DNA of 64,000 nt. Source: UBA2283 sp041658955 (GTDB lineage Bacteria > Patescibacteriota > Microgenomatia > UBA12405). Positions 44,292 to 52,579 of this stretch are shown here, one piece after another. Location of the stretch: positions 4,556 to 68,555 of the forward strand of contig JBAZZE010000003.1 in assembly GCA_041658955.1 (NCBI GenBank). The letters are read 5' to 3'. The number at the start of each line of letters is the position of its first letter. Position 1 is the stretch's first letter. The notes under the pieces were generated by a model, which had not been told where the DNA came from, did not search any database, and saw nothing but the letters and a program-made list of their open reading frames with translations. The translations under genes and the position numbers were made by a program.

Positions 44292-45383
44292 ATGACGTAC
44301 AAGGACTATTATGAGATTTTAGGTGTTGGTAGAAAAGCATCGGATGATGATATTAAGGCTGCATATAGAAAATTAGTCAAAATAACACATACTGATATTT
44401 ACCCTGAAAAAGAAGAGGAATTTAAAGAACTCAATGAAGCATATGGGGTATTGAGTGATGTTGATAAACGAGCAAGATACGATCGATTTGGAAAAGAAGG
44501 CTTGAAGCAGGGTTTTGTACCTCCGGCTGATGGTTTTGGTGATTTTTGGAGTGAGTTTGGGGTTGGTGGTGGTATGTTTGGCGATATTTTGCGGAGTATG
44601 TTTAGCGGTGATAAGGCTGAGCAAGCAAGAGCTAGACAGAGGGCAGAAGAAATGTTGAAGGATTTACAGGCTCAACAGGAGCGGACAAGAACCGAGGGTG
44701 CGACTCGAACTACGGTAAATCGTCCATCAAATGACCATCCAAAATCAACAAGGTCAGCTCAACCAAATATAAAATTTGGGTTAGGAGACATTAAAATTCC
44801 TGAAGAAGAGTTTAGTCTTATGGCTGGACTAACTAAGATCGAAGGTATGAGAGGGCCGGTAACCTTAGAACATGATGAATATCGAATTTTGAAGGACAAG
44901 ATGGGCAATACTCGGGTTGAGGTAAAGATGTCTCGGTTTATAAAAGATGGTAGAACTGAAGTTCGGGTGGGTAAACCAGGTACCTTTGAGACTTTTAATA
45001 AAACACGGAAAGATTGGGTTGATGCTAGTTGGATAGATCAGGGAAATGTGATGGGAGCCGATATGCCCAAAAATTATCGAAGTTTAATTGGATTAGTTAA
45101 TCAAGTGGCTTTAACAATTTCCCATCAGGATGAACTGACCGATGTAACGATAACTAGCTTAAACATTGCTGCCCGGGTGAGTTTCCCGGATGATCGGAAG
45201 AGAGAGGTGGAGGGTGATCGTCTTCGCCAGGAATTGGTGATTGAATCGGGAAAATGGTTGTTTACTGGGGTTGATGATGAAGTTAAGCCGAAAAATATGC
45301 CAGTAGAGGGTGGTATGGCTTCCAAGCCTAAGTCGGCACCAATAAATCTAAATGAAGGTTTGAAGATGCGTAGGAAAACTTAG
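44292..45383 (+). CDS. DnaJ-domain protein with HTD in place of HPD
   Basis: 363 residues. The J domain is at residues 4-66 (YKDYYEILGVGRKASDDDIK, AYRKLVKITHTDIYPEKEEE, FKELNEAYGVLSD, RARYDRFG). The invariant HPD that activates DnaK ATPase reads HTD. A Gly/Phe/Met linker follows, then a C-terminal region (about 160-345) without the DnaJ zinc finger or substrate domains, which I do not recognise. It could be a specialised co-chaperone or one that no longer stimulates Hsp70. It ends with a 4-nt overlap with convergent murB. Confidence 0.8.
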   Translation: MTYKDYYEILGVGRKASDDDIKAAYRKLVKITHTDIYPEKEEEFKELNEAYGVLSDVDKRARYDRFGKEGLKQGFVPPADGFGDFWSEFGVGGGMFGDILRSMFSGDKAEQARARQRAEEMLKDLQAQQERTRTEGATRTTVNRPSNDHPKSTRSAQPNIKFGLGDIKIPEEEFSLMAGLTKIEGMRGPVTLEHDEYRILKDKMGNTRVEVKMSRFIKDGRTEVRVGKPGTFETFNKTRKDWVDASWIDQGNVMGADMPKNYRSLIGLVNQVALTISHQDELTDVTITSLNIAARVSFPDDRKREVEGDRLRQELVIESGKWLFTGVDDEVKPKNMPVEGGMASKPKSAPINLNEGLKMRRKT

Positions 45384-46441
45384 TTGAACTTACCAAGAAA
45401 TTTTATTTCTGGGATGAGTTCAAAGCCAAACTTTTCACGGACCATATCTTGAACATATTTGACTAAATTGTAGAAATCAGCCGCTGTGGCAGTACCGGTG
45501 TTGATAAAAAAGTTGCTATGTTCGTTAGAAATCTTGGCACCGCCGATACTAAAACCTTTTAAAGACAGTTCATGGTCGATAATCCAACCGGTGGATTTTT
45601 GTTCACCCCAGATTTTTTGACAAATTTCCAGGGAAGGATTGGCAAAAGCACTACCGGGGGAAGCCATAGATTGAACTTTGGATTTTTGAGCGATCCAGGC
45701 CTTATAGACTTCCATGGCTTTATTGGTGTCGCCTCGGAAGAGCTTAAGGGTGACGGAAAGAACGATAAGATGGGGATTTTTTTGGAACATACTGGTTTCG
45801 TATTTCCAGTTGAGCTTATCTTTTTTTAATAGTTCGGTTTTTCCGGTTTTAAGGTTAAATACCTTGATAGTGTCGGTGTAATCGGAAAAATGGTAGCTAC
45901 CACCATGAATATTTTGATAGACAGCACCACCCACTGTACCGGGAATATAACCAAACCATTGAAGTCCGGTAAGACCGGCAGAAATGAGTTGGGTAATGGC
46001 AAATGGCAGGGGGGTGCCGGCTTGAATAGTAACTTCTTGGTAGGGTAGGTGAGACTCATCATAATCAAGACGGGTAAAGTCCAAATATTTTTGAGGTTCG
46101 TTTTCATTTCTTTGGGCATAAGTGACCTTGAAGTTTGAATCTGGTTCGTGAATCCGAGGGTGAATGTCGATTTTATTGGCTTTGTTGACAATGGTTAATC
46201 CGGGAAGGCCGGCGTCAGAGATGACGACATTGGAACCAGAACCCAGGATGGTGAAGGGTAATTCGGGGTGATTATGGAGAAATTTGAGAAGATCGAAGAG
46301 TTCACTTTGTTTGGTGGCGATGGCGAAAAGTTCAGCATTACCACCGAGATGAAGGGTGTTGTAGTTAGACAAAGAATGATTTTCAGCGACGAACATGCCA
46401 GTGTGGACTTGTTGGAGTTCTTCAAATAGGGGGTGAGACAT
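45380..46441 (-). CDS. murB: UDP-N-acetylmuramate dehydrogenase
   Basis: 353 residues. It reduces UDP-GlcNAc-enolpyruvate to UDP-MurNAc with FAD and NADPH in peptidoglycan synthesis. FAD-binding motifs: YNTLHLGGNAELFA, FTILGSGSNVVISD and GLTGLQWFGYIPGTVGGAVYQ. The catalytic Ser box is SPGSAFANPS, and the C-terminal EIKFLG carries the active-site Glu. A 40-residue insertion near 95-135 (RIHEPDSNFKVTYAQRNENE) is not usual. TATAAT lies 6 nt before the ATG. The end overlaps the J-domain gene by 4 nt on the opposite strand. Confidence 0.93.
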   Translation of the reverse strand: MSHPLFEELQQVHTGMFVAENHSLSNYNTLHLGGNAELFAIATKQSELFDLLKFLHNHPELPFTILGSGSNVVISDAGLPGLTIVNKANKIDIHPRIHEPDSNFKVTYAQRNENEPQKYLDFTRLDYDESHLPYQEVTIQAGTPLPFAITQLISAGLTGLQWFGYIPGTVGGAVYQNIHGGSYHFSDYTDTIKVFNLKTGKTELLKKDKLNWKYETSMFQKNPHLIVLSVTLKLFRGDTNKAMEVYKAWIAQKSKVQSMASPGSAFANPSLEICQKIWGEQKSTGWIIDHELSLKGFSIGGAKISNEHSNFFINTGTATAADFYNLVKYVQDMVREKFGFELIPEIKFLGKFN

Positions 46442-46447
46442 AGCTTT

Positions 46448-46453
46448 ATTATA
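46448..46453 (-). promoter_or_regulatory. -10 TATAAT, leaderless start of murB
   Basis: TATAAT ends 6 nt before ATG 46441. Confidence 0.6.
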
Positions 46454-46491
46454 CTAAATTAAATCTAGACGATTCTTATTTTTGTGTTGCT

Positions 46492-46646
46492 TCAAACTCA
46501 AAGACATTTCCTCCGTGGACCGATAATCGGCTATCCTCCTTAATCCCAAGCGCGTGTACCGCCGTCATCTGCATTCTCGAAGACCTCCATACAAAAGAAA
46601 CAGGTCTTCTGCGAAACCTCCACTTTGGAAACGTCTTTGAGTTTTA
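46492..46646. repeat. Family B structured repeat, copy 2
   Basis: The outer arms TCAAACTCAAAGACATTTCC and GGAAACGTCTTTGAGTTTTA are near-perfect inverted repeats. It carries the 26-27-base block identical to copy 1 and the inner hairpin GAAGACCT (46579-46586)/AGGTCTTC (46602-46609) between GCATTCTC and TGCGAAA. The hairpin bases differ from copy 1 on both sides and still pair. Confidence 0.75.
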
Positions 46647-46780
46647 TTTGATCAAAATTAACTTTTAATGAATTTTAATAAACACCTTAAATTACGATAT
46701 TAATATATATTAAATCTTGGAGTAAAATAATATAGGTAAAGATGTGGATAGGTGTGGATAAGTATATACAGCCTGTAATA

Positions 46781-47027
46781 TTAATAGGATAATGTTCGAT
46801 AGCGAAGGGGAGGAACTGTTTCGTCAGTTGGGGGTATATAGTGTGGAGTTTCAGGACAGTTTATTTTGCAGCGATTACATTCACTTCGAGTGACGATGAC
46901 AGCGTCTTCGAATTCGGTGAGGTGATGAATCTTAAGTAAATCTCGTTCAATTTTAGCGCTAGAGCAGAAGACTATTTGTTCAGATATAATTTTGACCCTT
47001 GTCAGAATATCAAAACGGGAAATTCAT
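46781..47027 (-). pseudogene. Frameshifted small cysteine-rich gene or ORF with non-standard start
   Basis: A convincing open frame runs from the stop at 47026 to TAA 46781, but it contains no ATG, GTG or TTG. It encodes FDILTRVKIISEQIVFC, LLKIHHLTEFEDAVIVT, then SECNRCKINCPETPHYIPP. The pattern CxxCxxxC suggests metal binding. An ATG at 47027 is one base out of frame; deleting one T in the run near 47022 would join them into an ~80-residue protein. TAGAAT (47041-47046, minus) is nearby. It is either a real frameshift, a sequencing error or an unusual start. Confidence 0.45.
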
Positions 47028-47036
47028 GCAACTGGC

Positions 47037-47142
47037 AAAAATTCTAGAAAACTTGTAACCGTTTTTCTCACTCGAAGTCAAGTGTGCGACGCACGTTGAA
47101 CCTCGCTCGAAAAAAGTTACTGCGTTTTCTTTTAGAATTTTT
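47037..47142. repeat. Family A structured repeat, copy 2
   Basis: Core TTGTAACCGTTTTTC, inner hairpin GTGCG-A-CGCAC, right side AAAAAAGTTACTGCG. The outer arms AAAAATTCTAGAAAAC and GTTTTCTTTTAGAATTTTT pair over 16 bp with a 3-nt bulge, and share no sequence with the arms of other copies. Internal loop TT/TGC. Confidence 0.7.
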
Positions 47143-47174
47143 GACAAATTTCAGCTTCAATCCTATCTACTTGA

Positions 47175-47180
47175 TAAAAT
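47175..47180 (+). promoter_or_regulatory. Extended -10 (TGaTAAAAT), leaderless start
   Basis: TAAAAT with upstream TG ends 6 nt before ATG 47187. Confidence 0.6.
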
Positions 47181-47186
47181 AGTTAA

Positions 47187-48029
47187 ATGAAACGGGGGAT
47201 AAGACTGGCAATTATTTTAGGTCTACTAGTGGGAATGGTAATTGTATTGGTAGCTTGGAGAATAAATGCCGATCCTAAGGTGGCACCGATTGTCCGAGTT
47301 ATCGAGCCAACTCCGACAGTAGTGGTAGAAAAACCGCTGAAATTTGTGGTGATGTCGGATATTCATATGAACTGGACTGATTGGCGGAAGTTTTTGGCCA
47401 AAGTGAAACCAAGTGGTCAGATGGTGTTGGTGACTGGAGATATGACATCGCTTGGGAAGAAAAATGAATTACTGGCAGCCAAAAAAGTATTAGATGAGTC
47501 GGGAGTGAAATATGCGGTCATTCCGGGAAACCATGACATGTGGGAATCAGATCGGATTAAGACTAGCCTTTTTAACGAAGTCTTTGGAAAGGAATACCGA
47601 AGTGTTCGGCTTGAAGGTAGAAAATTTATCATGATTAATAATGGTCGAGCGACAGGATTAGGAACAGTTCAACGGGCATGGTTAGAGAATGAAGTAAAAG
47701 AATGTACGGTAGTAAAGTGTATTGCTCTGATGCATATGCCCTTAAATCATGGAATATCAGCCCATATCATGGGAGAGAAAAACAAAAAAGTAACTGAGGA
47801 GGTAGGGGAATTAATGAAACTTTTGAAAGCGAATAATGTAATGGACATTATAGCTGGACATCTGCATTATTCCGGGTCATATGAATTGGATGGTCTACGA
47901 ACTTATCTTTCTGGTGCAGTGACTCGGGAGCGCAACACTCAAACTCCACGGTACACCCAATACACAATGACTGGCGATCAACTTCAGGGATTGGTGGTAG
48001 TTGGAGAAGAAAATGAAATAGGTGATTAG
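47187..48029 (+). CDS. Membrane-anchored calcineurin-like metallophosphoesterase
   Basis: 280 residues. An N-terminal membrane helix (LAIILGLLVGMVIVLVAW) is followed by a metallophosphatase core: VMSDIHMNW (DxH), LVTGDMTSLG (GDxx), VIPGNHDMWE (GNHD), and the later His motifs LMHMPLN and AGHLHYSG. Dimetal phosphoesterases of this kind hydrolyse phosphate esters; the substrate is unknown, and the domain probably lies outside the membrane. It starts just before ruvC, and its -10 box is 6 nt before ATG. Confidence 0.9.
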   Translation: MKRGIRLAIILGLLVGMVIVLVAWRINADPKVAPIVRVIEPTPTVVVEKPLKFVVMSDIHMNWTDWRKFLAKVKPSGQMVLVTGDMTSLGKKNELLAAKKVLDESGVKYAVIPGNHDMWESDRIKTSLFNEVFGKEYRSVRLEGRKFIMINNGRATGLGTVQRAWLENEVKECTVVKCIALMHMPLNHGISAHIMGEKNKKVTEEVGELMKLLKANNVMDIIAGHLHYSGSYELDGLRTYLSGAVTRERNTQTPRYTQYTMTGDQLQGLVVVGEENEIGD

Positions 48030-48041
48030 TTTCTTTGTAGT

Positions 48042-48047
48042 TATAAT
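48042..48047 (+). promoter_or_regulatory. -10 TATAAT, leaderless start of ruvC
   Basis: TATAAT ends 5 nt before ATG 48053. Confidence 0.6.
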
Positions 48048-48052
48048 TAGTC

Positions 48053-48526
48053 ATGATATTGGGTATTGATCCAGGGTTAGAAAACACCGGTTGGGGAATT
48101 ATAGAGGAGAATAAAAATGGTGGATATAAGTTGGTTGACTGTGGGGTAATAGTGACAAGTAATAAAAAAAGTTATCCGGAAAGACTCAAAGAAATCTACG
48201 ACAGTCTTTTGGAAATAGTAAAGAAAAATAAAATAACCGAGATGGCGATGGAGAGTTTGTTTTTTGCCAAAAATAGTTCGTCGGCGATCAGGGTGGCGGA
48301 AGCCATTGGGGTGATAAAACTTTGTGGAATAAATAACGGACTAGACCTGGTGGAATACACCCCATTACAAGTAAAAATGGCGTTGGTGGGATTTGGAAGG
48401 GCTGAAAAAGAACAAGTGGAAATTATGGTGCGGACTGAGCTATCCCTAGAAGAGGAGATTAGCCCTTCGCATGCGGCAGATGCGGTGGCAGTAGCCCTGA
48501 CACAAGCGTTTACAATGAAAGTATAG
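48053..48526 (+). CDS. ruvC: Holliday junction resolvase RuvC
   Basis: 157 residues. RuvC endonuclease fold with all acidic catalytic residues: Asp in MILGIDPGLENTGWG, Glu in MAMESLFFAKN, and the C-terminal SHAADAVAVAL with its two Asp. It cuts Holliday junctions moved by RuvAB. It is the first gene of a ruvC-ruvA-ruvB set; a 263-nt gap with repeat A3 separates it from ruvA. TATAAT lies 5 nt before the ATG. Confidence 0.95.
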   Translation: MILGIDPGLENTGWGIIEENKNGGYKLVDCGVIVTSNKKSYPERLKEIYDSLLEIVKKNKITEMAMESLFFAKNSSSAIRVAEAIGVIKLCGINNGLDLVEYTPLQVKMALVGFGRAEKEQVEIMVRTELSLEEEISPSHAADAVAVALTQAFTMKV

Positions 48527-48591
48527 TGTAATTTATATTACATTATTTCTAAACAAACTCTCATATTATTTTAAGTTGAAGTAAAAGCTAC

Positions 48592-48693
48592 TTAATACTT
48601 GAATTCTCGTAACCATTTTTTATTGCCGAGAATCAATCTGGTTGTCCAGGTTGAAACAGTCAATAAAAAAGATTACTTCGAATTCAGTATTAA
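48592..48693. repeat. Family A structured repeat, copy 3
   Basis: It has the shared core TCGTAACCATTTTTTATTG and CAATAAAAAAGATTACTTCG. The inner hairpin is CTGG-TTGT-CCAG instead of GTGCG/CGCAC, so pairing is kept with other bases. The outer arms TTAATACTTGAATTC and GAATTCAGTATTAA pair over 14 bp with one bulge. It lies between ruvC and ruvA. Confidence 0.75.
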
Positions 48694-48778
48694 TCCACCA
48701 AACGAATTAACTAACTGTTAAACAGTTCTTTCAAAATAAGATATATGTTTCGTCTTTCCTTCGGGGGTGGGTAAATGT

Positions 48779-48784
48779 TATGAT
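48779..48784 (+). promoter_or_regulatory. -10 TATGAT, leaderless start of ruvA
   Basis: TATGAT ends 5 nt before ATG 48790, giving ruvA its own promoter after repeat A3. Confidence 0.45.
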
Positions 48785-48789
48785 GAGCT

Positions 48790-49353
48790 ATGATCAGTAG
48801 CCTCCGAGGCAAGGTGAGTCGAATTAGTCAAAATCAGGTAGAGATTGATGTGGGTGGAGTAGGATATTCAGTCTTCATGGGAAGACATAATTTTATTGAA
48901 GACCAAGAAGTAAAAGTGTTTACTTTTATGGCAGTTTCAGAAAATGATATGAGTCTTTATGGATTCGAGAAGTTCGAAGATCTTGATCTTTTTAAAATGA
49001 TGATTACTGTATCTGGAGTTGGTCCAAAGTCAGCGGCTCATATTTTGGCGAGCACGACTGGAACCGAGATAGTTAAAGCAATCGGGGATGCTGATGTTGA
49101 ATTTTTCAAAAAACTAAAAGGGATTGGTTTAAAAACGGCTCAAAGAATTATCGTTGATCTTAAATCAAAAATTGGGGGGTTGGGAGTACTTGATTTGAAA
49201 GATAGTTTGCCACTGTTGGAAGATGATGTAGTGCTGAGCTTACAACAGCTTGGGTTTGAAAAGAAAGAAATTGAAAAAGTAGTCAAGAGAATTCCGGCGG
49301 AGTTAGAAGAGTTGGAAGAGAGGATTAGTTGGTGCTTAACAAATATCAAATAA
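48790..49353 (+). CDS. ruvA: Holliday junction helicase subunit RuvA
   Basis: 187 residues. N-terminal OB domain (MISSLRGKVSRISQNQVEID, VGGVGYSVFMG), the helix-hairpin-helix pair (ITVSGVGPKSAAHILAS; LKGIGLKTAQRIIVDLKSKI) and a short C-terminal domain III that contacts RuvB. RuvA tetramers hold the four-way junction. The stop shares its last base with the ruvB ATG (TAATG), so the two are coupled. Confidence 0.94.
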   Translation: MISSLRGKVSRISQNQVEIDVGGVGYSVFMGRHNFIEDQEVKVFTFMAVSENDMSLYGFEKFEDLDLFKMMITVSGVGPKSAAHILASTTGTEIVKAIGDADVEFFKKLKGIGLKTAQRIIVDLKSKIGGLGVLDLKDSLPLLEDDVVLSLQQLGFEKKEIEKVVKRIPAELEELEERISWCLTNIK

Positions 49354-50312
49354 TGACTGACAAAAACCTGGATCCAAAACTAAAGCCGGAAGATAAAGAA
49401 ATTGAACTATCGATTCGACCAAAGGGACTTTCAGAATTTATTGGTCAACAAAAATTAAAAGATCAGCTCGACATATTTATTCGGGCGGCCAAGTCACGAG
49501 GGGAACCTCTTGACCATATTTTGTTTTACGGACCTCCGGGTCTTGGTAAGACTACTCTGGCCATGCTTTTATCAGGGGAGATGGGATCGAATATTAAAAT
49601 TACTTCTGGTCCAGCATTGACGAGAGCGGGTGACCTAGCATCCATTCTGACAAGCCTTAAGAAAGGCGATTTTTTATTCATCGATGAAATTCATCGACTC
49701 AACAAAATTGTTGAGGAGACGCTTTATAGTGCGATGGAAGACTATGCTCTCGATATTGTCTTGGGTAAAGGTCCATCGGCAAGGTCGGTTCGATTGAAAT
49801 TACAAAAATTTACAATTGTCGGAGCGACGACTCGGATAGGTCTGATTAGTAGTCCAATGAGAGACCGGTTTGGAATGGTTCAGCAAATTGATTTTTATGA
49901 AGAACAAAATTTAAAAGATATTGTGGAGCGGACAGCCAAAGTACTGGGTGTAGAAATCGAAACCCTGGCTGCCCGAGAAATTGCCAAGAGGTCGAGAGGT
50001 ACTCCGAGAATTGCTAATCGACTTTTAAAGAGAGTTAGGGATTATGCTCAAGTGGCAGGTGATGGAAAAATAAATTGGAAAGAATCAAAGGAAGCACTTC
50101 TAAAATTGGGGGTAGATGAGTTAGGTTTATCTGATGCAGATAGGAGGTATTTGGATGTGGTCAAAAACCAGTATGGTGGAGGACCGGTGGGGGTGGAAAA
50201 TATTGCGGCGGCATTGACTGAAGATGTAGAAACCATTACCGATGTCTATGAACCGTTTTTGATGAAGAAGGGGTTGGTGAAGAGAACTCCTCGAGGAAGG
50301 GTGACGAGTTAA
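49353..50312 (+). CDS. ruvB: Holliday junction helicase ATPase RuvB
   Basis: 319 residues from ATG 49353. AAA+ motor: Walker A GPPGLGKTTLA, Walker B FIDEIHRLNK, sensor and arginine-finger region GATTRIGLISSPMRDRFG, and C-terminal winged helix (RYLDVVKNQYGGGPVGVENI; FLMKKGLVKRTPRGRV). It drives branch migration with RuvA. The ATG overlaps the ruvA stop. A longer upstream start at 49329 would overlap ruvA and is not conserved. The C-terminus ends slightly short of typical RuvB. Repeat A4 lies right after the stop. Confidence 0.95.
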   Translation: MTDKNLDPKLKPEDKEIELSIRPKGLSEFIGQQKLKDQLDIFIRAAKSRGEPLDHILFYGPPGLGKTTLAMLLSGEMGSNIKITSGPALTRAGDLASILTSLKKGDFLFIDEIHRLNKIVEETLYSAMEDYALDIVLGKGPSARSVRLKLQKFTIVGATTRIGLISSPMRDRFGMVQQIDFYEEQNLKDIVERTAKVLGVEIETLAAREIAKRSRGTPRIANRLLKRVRDYAQVAGDGKINWKESKEALLKLGVDELGLSDADRRYLDVVKNQYGGGPVGVENIAAALTEDVETITDVYEPFLMKKGLVKRTPRGRVTS

Positions 50313-50329
50313 CTTATTACAATAAAACC

Positions 50330-50434
50330 TATCAAGTTCTCGTAACCATTTTTTATTGCCAAGAATCAAGTGTGCGACGCACGTTGAAACAGGCAAAAAA
50401 AAAGATTACTTCGAACTTGAAGCTTTATATAAAT
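50330..50434. repeat. Family A structured repeat, copy 4
   Basis: The core is nearly identical to copy 5 (TCTCGTAACCATTTTTTATT, inner GTGTGCGACGCACG, GATTACTTCG). The outer arms TCAAGTTC/GAACTTGA are perfect and extend with bulges through ATAAA/TTTAT. It sits between convergent ruvB and the 50489-51061 gene, where it could stop transcription from both sides. Confidence 0.75.
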
Positions 50435-50488
50435 TGCGAAAACTACCCTCCGGAAATGTATTTGACATTGAATTTGTTATTTTCGGAA

Positions 50489-51061
50489 CTATAGTGACGG
50501 TGTTTTAATTAGTTCCATTTGGTTGAAGTCTGCAATCGGAACGACAGTGGTTTTGTCGGGAATTATGTGAACATCTTTGTTGACCCAAAGGAATACACCA
50601 TTAAAATTGAAAGGTTCGGTGTAGTCATGGCCTACAAAAGCGAATAGAGTTGTTTCTTCGTCCGGTGCAAAACACCTGAACGAATCGTTGACTCCAACCG
50701 CCCGACCATGGTCAGCTAGGACTACGTTACTATTTGGTGCTGATGTACCAATGGGGTAGTCTACTTCATGAGTTTTGGCAAATGCCGAGGTGTGAATTTC
50801 GGGGCCATCTCCGATCGTATAGCTAAAGATAGTGGCAACACCTCTGCCTGTATCTACATGACTTATTGTTCCAGCACCAAACTCTTTTTCACCAATCACT
50901 TTCTGCAATCGAGTAATATCGAATTGATGTTTTTCTAACCAATGATCACCGGGCCAACCGCTATAAGTAGGTTCTTTACTAACTCCAAGTCGACGCTTGA
51001 TACCTTCTACTGAAAACGCTTTTGGAACTGGTTTTACAGTTACTTTATCGAATGATGCCAT
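50489..51061 (-). CDS. Protein of unknown function
   Basis: 190 residues from ATG 51061 (MASFDKVTVKPVPKAFSVEG). I chose this start because TATAAT lies 6 nt upstream; a longer frame from 51109 would include the promoter. Basic N-terminal part, then a beta-rich domain (GAGTISHVDTGRGVATIFSY, GPEIHTSAFAKTHEVDYPIG, NGVFLWVNKDVHIIP) that may be a jelly-roll-like fold. No catalytic motif or membrane helix seen. Function unknown. Confidence 0.65.
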   Translation of the reverse strand: MASFDKVTVKPVPKAFSVEGIKRRLGVSKEPTYSGWPGDHWLEKHQFDITRLQKVIGEKEFGAGTISHVDTGRGVATIFSYTIGDGPEIHTSAFAKTHEVDYPIGTSAPNSNVVLADHGRAVGVNDSFRCFAPDEETTLFAFVGHDYTEPFNFNGVFLWVNKDVHIIPDKTTVVPIADFNQMELIKTPSL

Positions 51062-51067
51062 GATTGG

Positions 51068-51073
51068 ATTATA
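51068..51073 (-). promoter_or_regulatory. -10 TATAAT, leaderless start
   Basis: TATAAT ends 6 nt before ATG 51061 (minus strand). Confidence 0.6.
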
Positions 51074-51159
51074 CCGCAGTGTTTCTATGGAACAAAAAAA
51101 GTCGAACATAGCAATACAAGTTTGTAATAAGGTATAGTTTGATAGAGCAATAAAACAGA

Positions 51160-52467
51160 TTATCTACGGGTGATGAGAGTGTTACCAAGGACTTCGGCGG
51201 TGTTACCACTGCTGATTAATAACAAAGAAATATTCAAATGAGGGATAACTAGTTTGCCTCCACGAGAATAAGTGTGACAAACCATCTTAAGAGGTATGTT
51301 TGCTGGAAGAGTGGCGACTGGCCTATCTTCGTTGGTGGAGCGGAGCTGGTCGGTTAACAACTTGTGTAGAACAGCTATTTTAGGGTTGGCACTAGGGTCA
51401 GATTTACTCAACCTGACTTTAGTCTGTTCGTATTTGTTTTTTAATTTAATCAATTTAGCGGTAGCTTCATCATCTAGACCACCTTTTTCCAGCCAAGAGT
51501 TTACTTGCATGAGAGTCGGCTTAAATACTTGAGCCCGGTTGAAGAGTTCTAAGGCTATTTCCTGGGAGATCCCTAATTCTCTTAATTGAGAGACCGCTAA
51601 GGCAATAATTTGAGGGTGAGCTGATTCACGGGAACACCAAAGTTGTTGATGGCTTTGAAGCAGTATCTGATAACCCTGATTCAGGGTGCCAACTAGTTGA
51701 TAACCAATTTCCAAGTAATCATTAAGACGGGTACTATTGGCGATACTAATAGAGACGCCAACTCCATAAGGGTTGTTTGGTTCATGCACTGAAGAGACAT
51801 CAATCTTTCCAACTGACTTAATATTCTCGGAAATTTGGGCTGAGATAGGTTCAAAAAGATCGGCAAATAATAGACTAACTGGGGAATAGAATTTTAGAAT
51901 TTGGGCAGGGGATGGTTCAACCCGATCGTTTGATGAGGGGACCGGGGGATAGGCAATGTGAAGATGGTTAAAAGGATCGGATGGAGGACCGGCACTTTGA
52001 CCTAATTGATTATCTTTTGGGGTGTAGCCAAATAGTTGGAAAATAACTGGGTGAATTTTAGTGTTGTTGTAAAGGTGCCAATAAACAGCACTAACACCTG
52101 ATGCCAGTGAACGGACAGTTTTTTTATTTAGACCTTTTGGGGTAATTTCTGCAGTTAGATTTTGACTCCAGACATTGTAATGGGCGGGAGTGTCTCCACG
52201 GTGAACGAAATCTAATTCATGATCGGCACTAACTACTCGACCATTAGTATGTGGTGAGTAAACTGGACAGACAATGATACTTTCATCGTTTGGATTGAGA
52301 GCGTGGACATTTTCTTGTTGTAGTCCGGTCCAAAAAGCATGTCTACCTTCAGCTGTATCCATGTTATTAACAAGATCTTTTCTCTGACCTTGAGGTGGTA
52401 CAACAATTTGGCTGAGAATTATTTTGTCTGGTAAATGACTGATGGCTTCGGAAACTGTTTTTACCAT
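51160..52467 (-). CDS. Cytoplasmic protein of unknown function
   Basis: 435 residues with no signal or membrane helix. Notable segments are PFNHLHIAYPPVP (HxH in a Pro-rich stretch), GVGVSISIANSTRLNDYLEI, a helical region LVGTLNQGYQILLQSHQQLW, and a long predicted helix KLIKLKNKYEQTKVRLSKSD. The layout (mixed N-terminal domain, helical middle, beta C-terminus SRGGKLVIPHLNISLLLISS) does not match a family I know. TATAAT ends 10 nt before ATG 52467. Confidence 0.6.
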   Translation of the reverse strand: MVKTVSEAISHLPDKIILSQIVVPPQGQRKDLVNNMDTAEGRHAFWTGLQQENVHALNPNDESIIVCPVYSPHTNGRVVSADHELDFVHRGDTPAHYNVWSQNLTAEITPKGLNKKTVRSLASGVSAVYWHLYNNTKIHPVIFQLFGYTPKDNQLGQSAGPPSDPFNHLHIAYPPVPSSNDRVEPSPAQILKFYSPVSLLFADLFEPISAQISENIKSVGKIDVSSVHEPNNPYGVGVSISIANSTRLNDYLEIGYQLVGTLNQGYQILLQSHQQLWCSRESAHPQIIALAVSQLRELGISQEIALELFNRAQVFKPTLMQVNSWLEKGGLDDEATAKLIKLKNKYEQTKVRLSKSDPSANPKIAVLHKLLTDQLRSTNEDRPVATLPANIPLKMVCHTYSRGGKLVIPHLNISLLLISSGNTAEVLGNTLITRR

Positions 52468-52579
52468 AAGTAGGGGTATTATACTGTAGAACCAAAAAAG
52501 GAGCCAGCGATTAGACTGACCCCTTAGAAGGTAAGGTTAGAATTGCCAGAGCCAACTTGCGTTGGCCAAGGCAATAAAT

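Noticed and set aside
50462..50495. Promoter-like TTGACA and TATAGT near the end of the 50489-51061 gene
   Set aside because: The spacer is 22 bp and no plus-strand gene follows.
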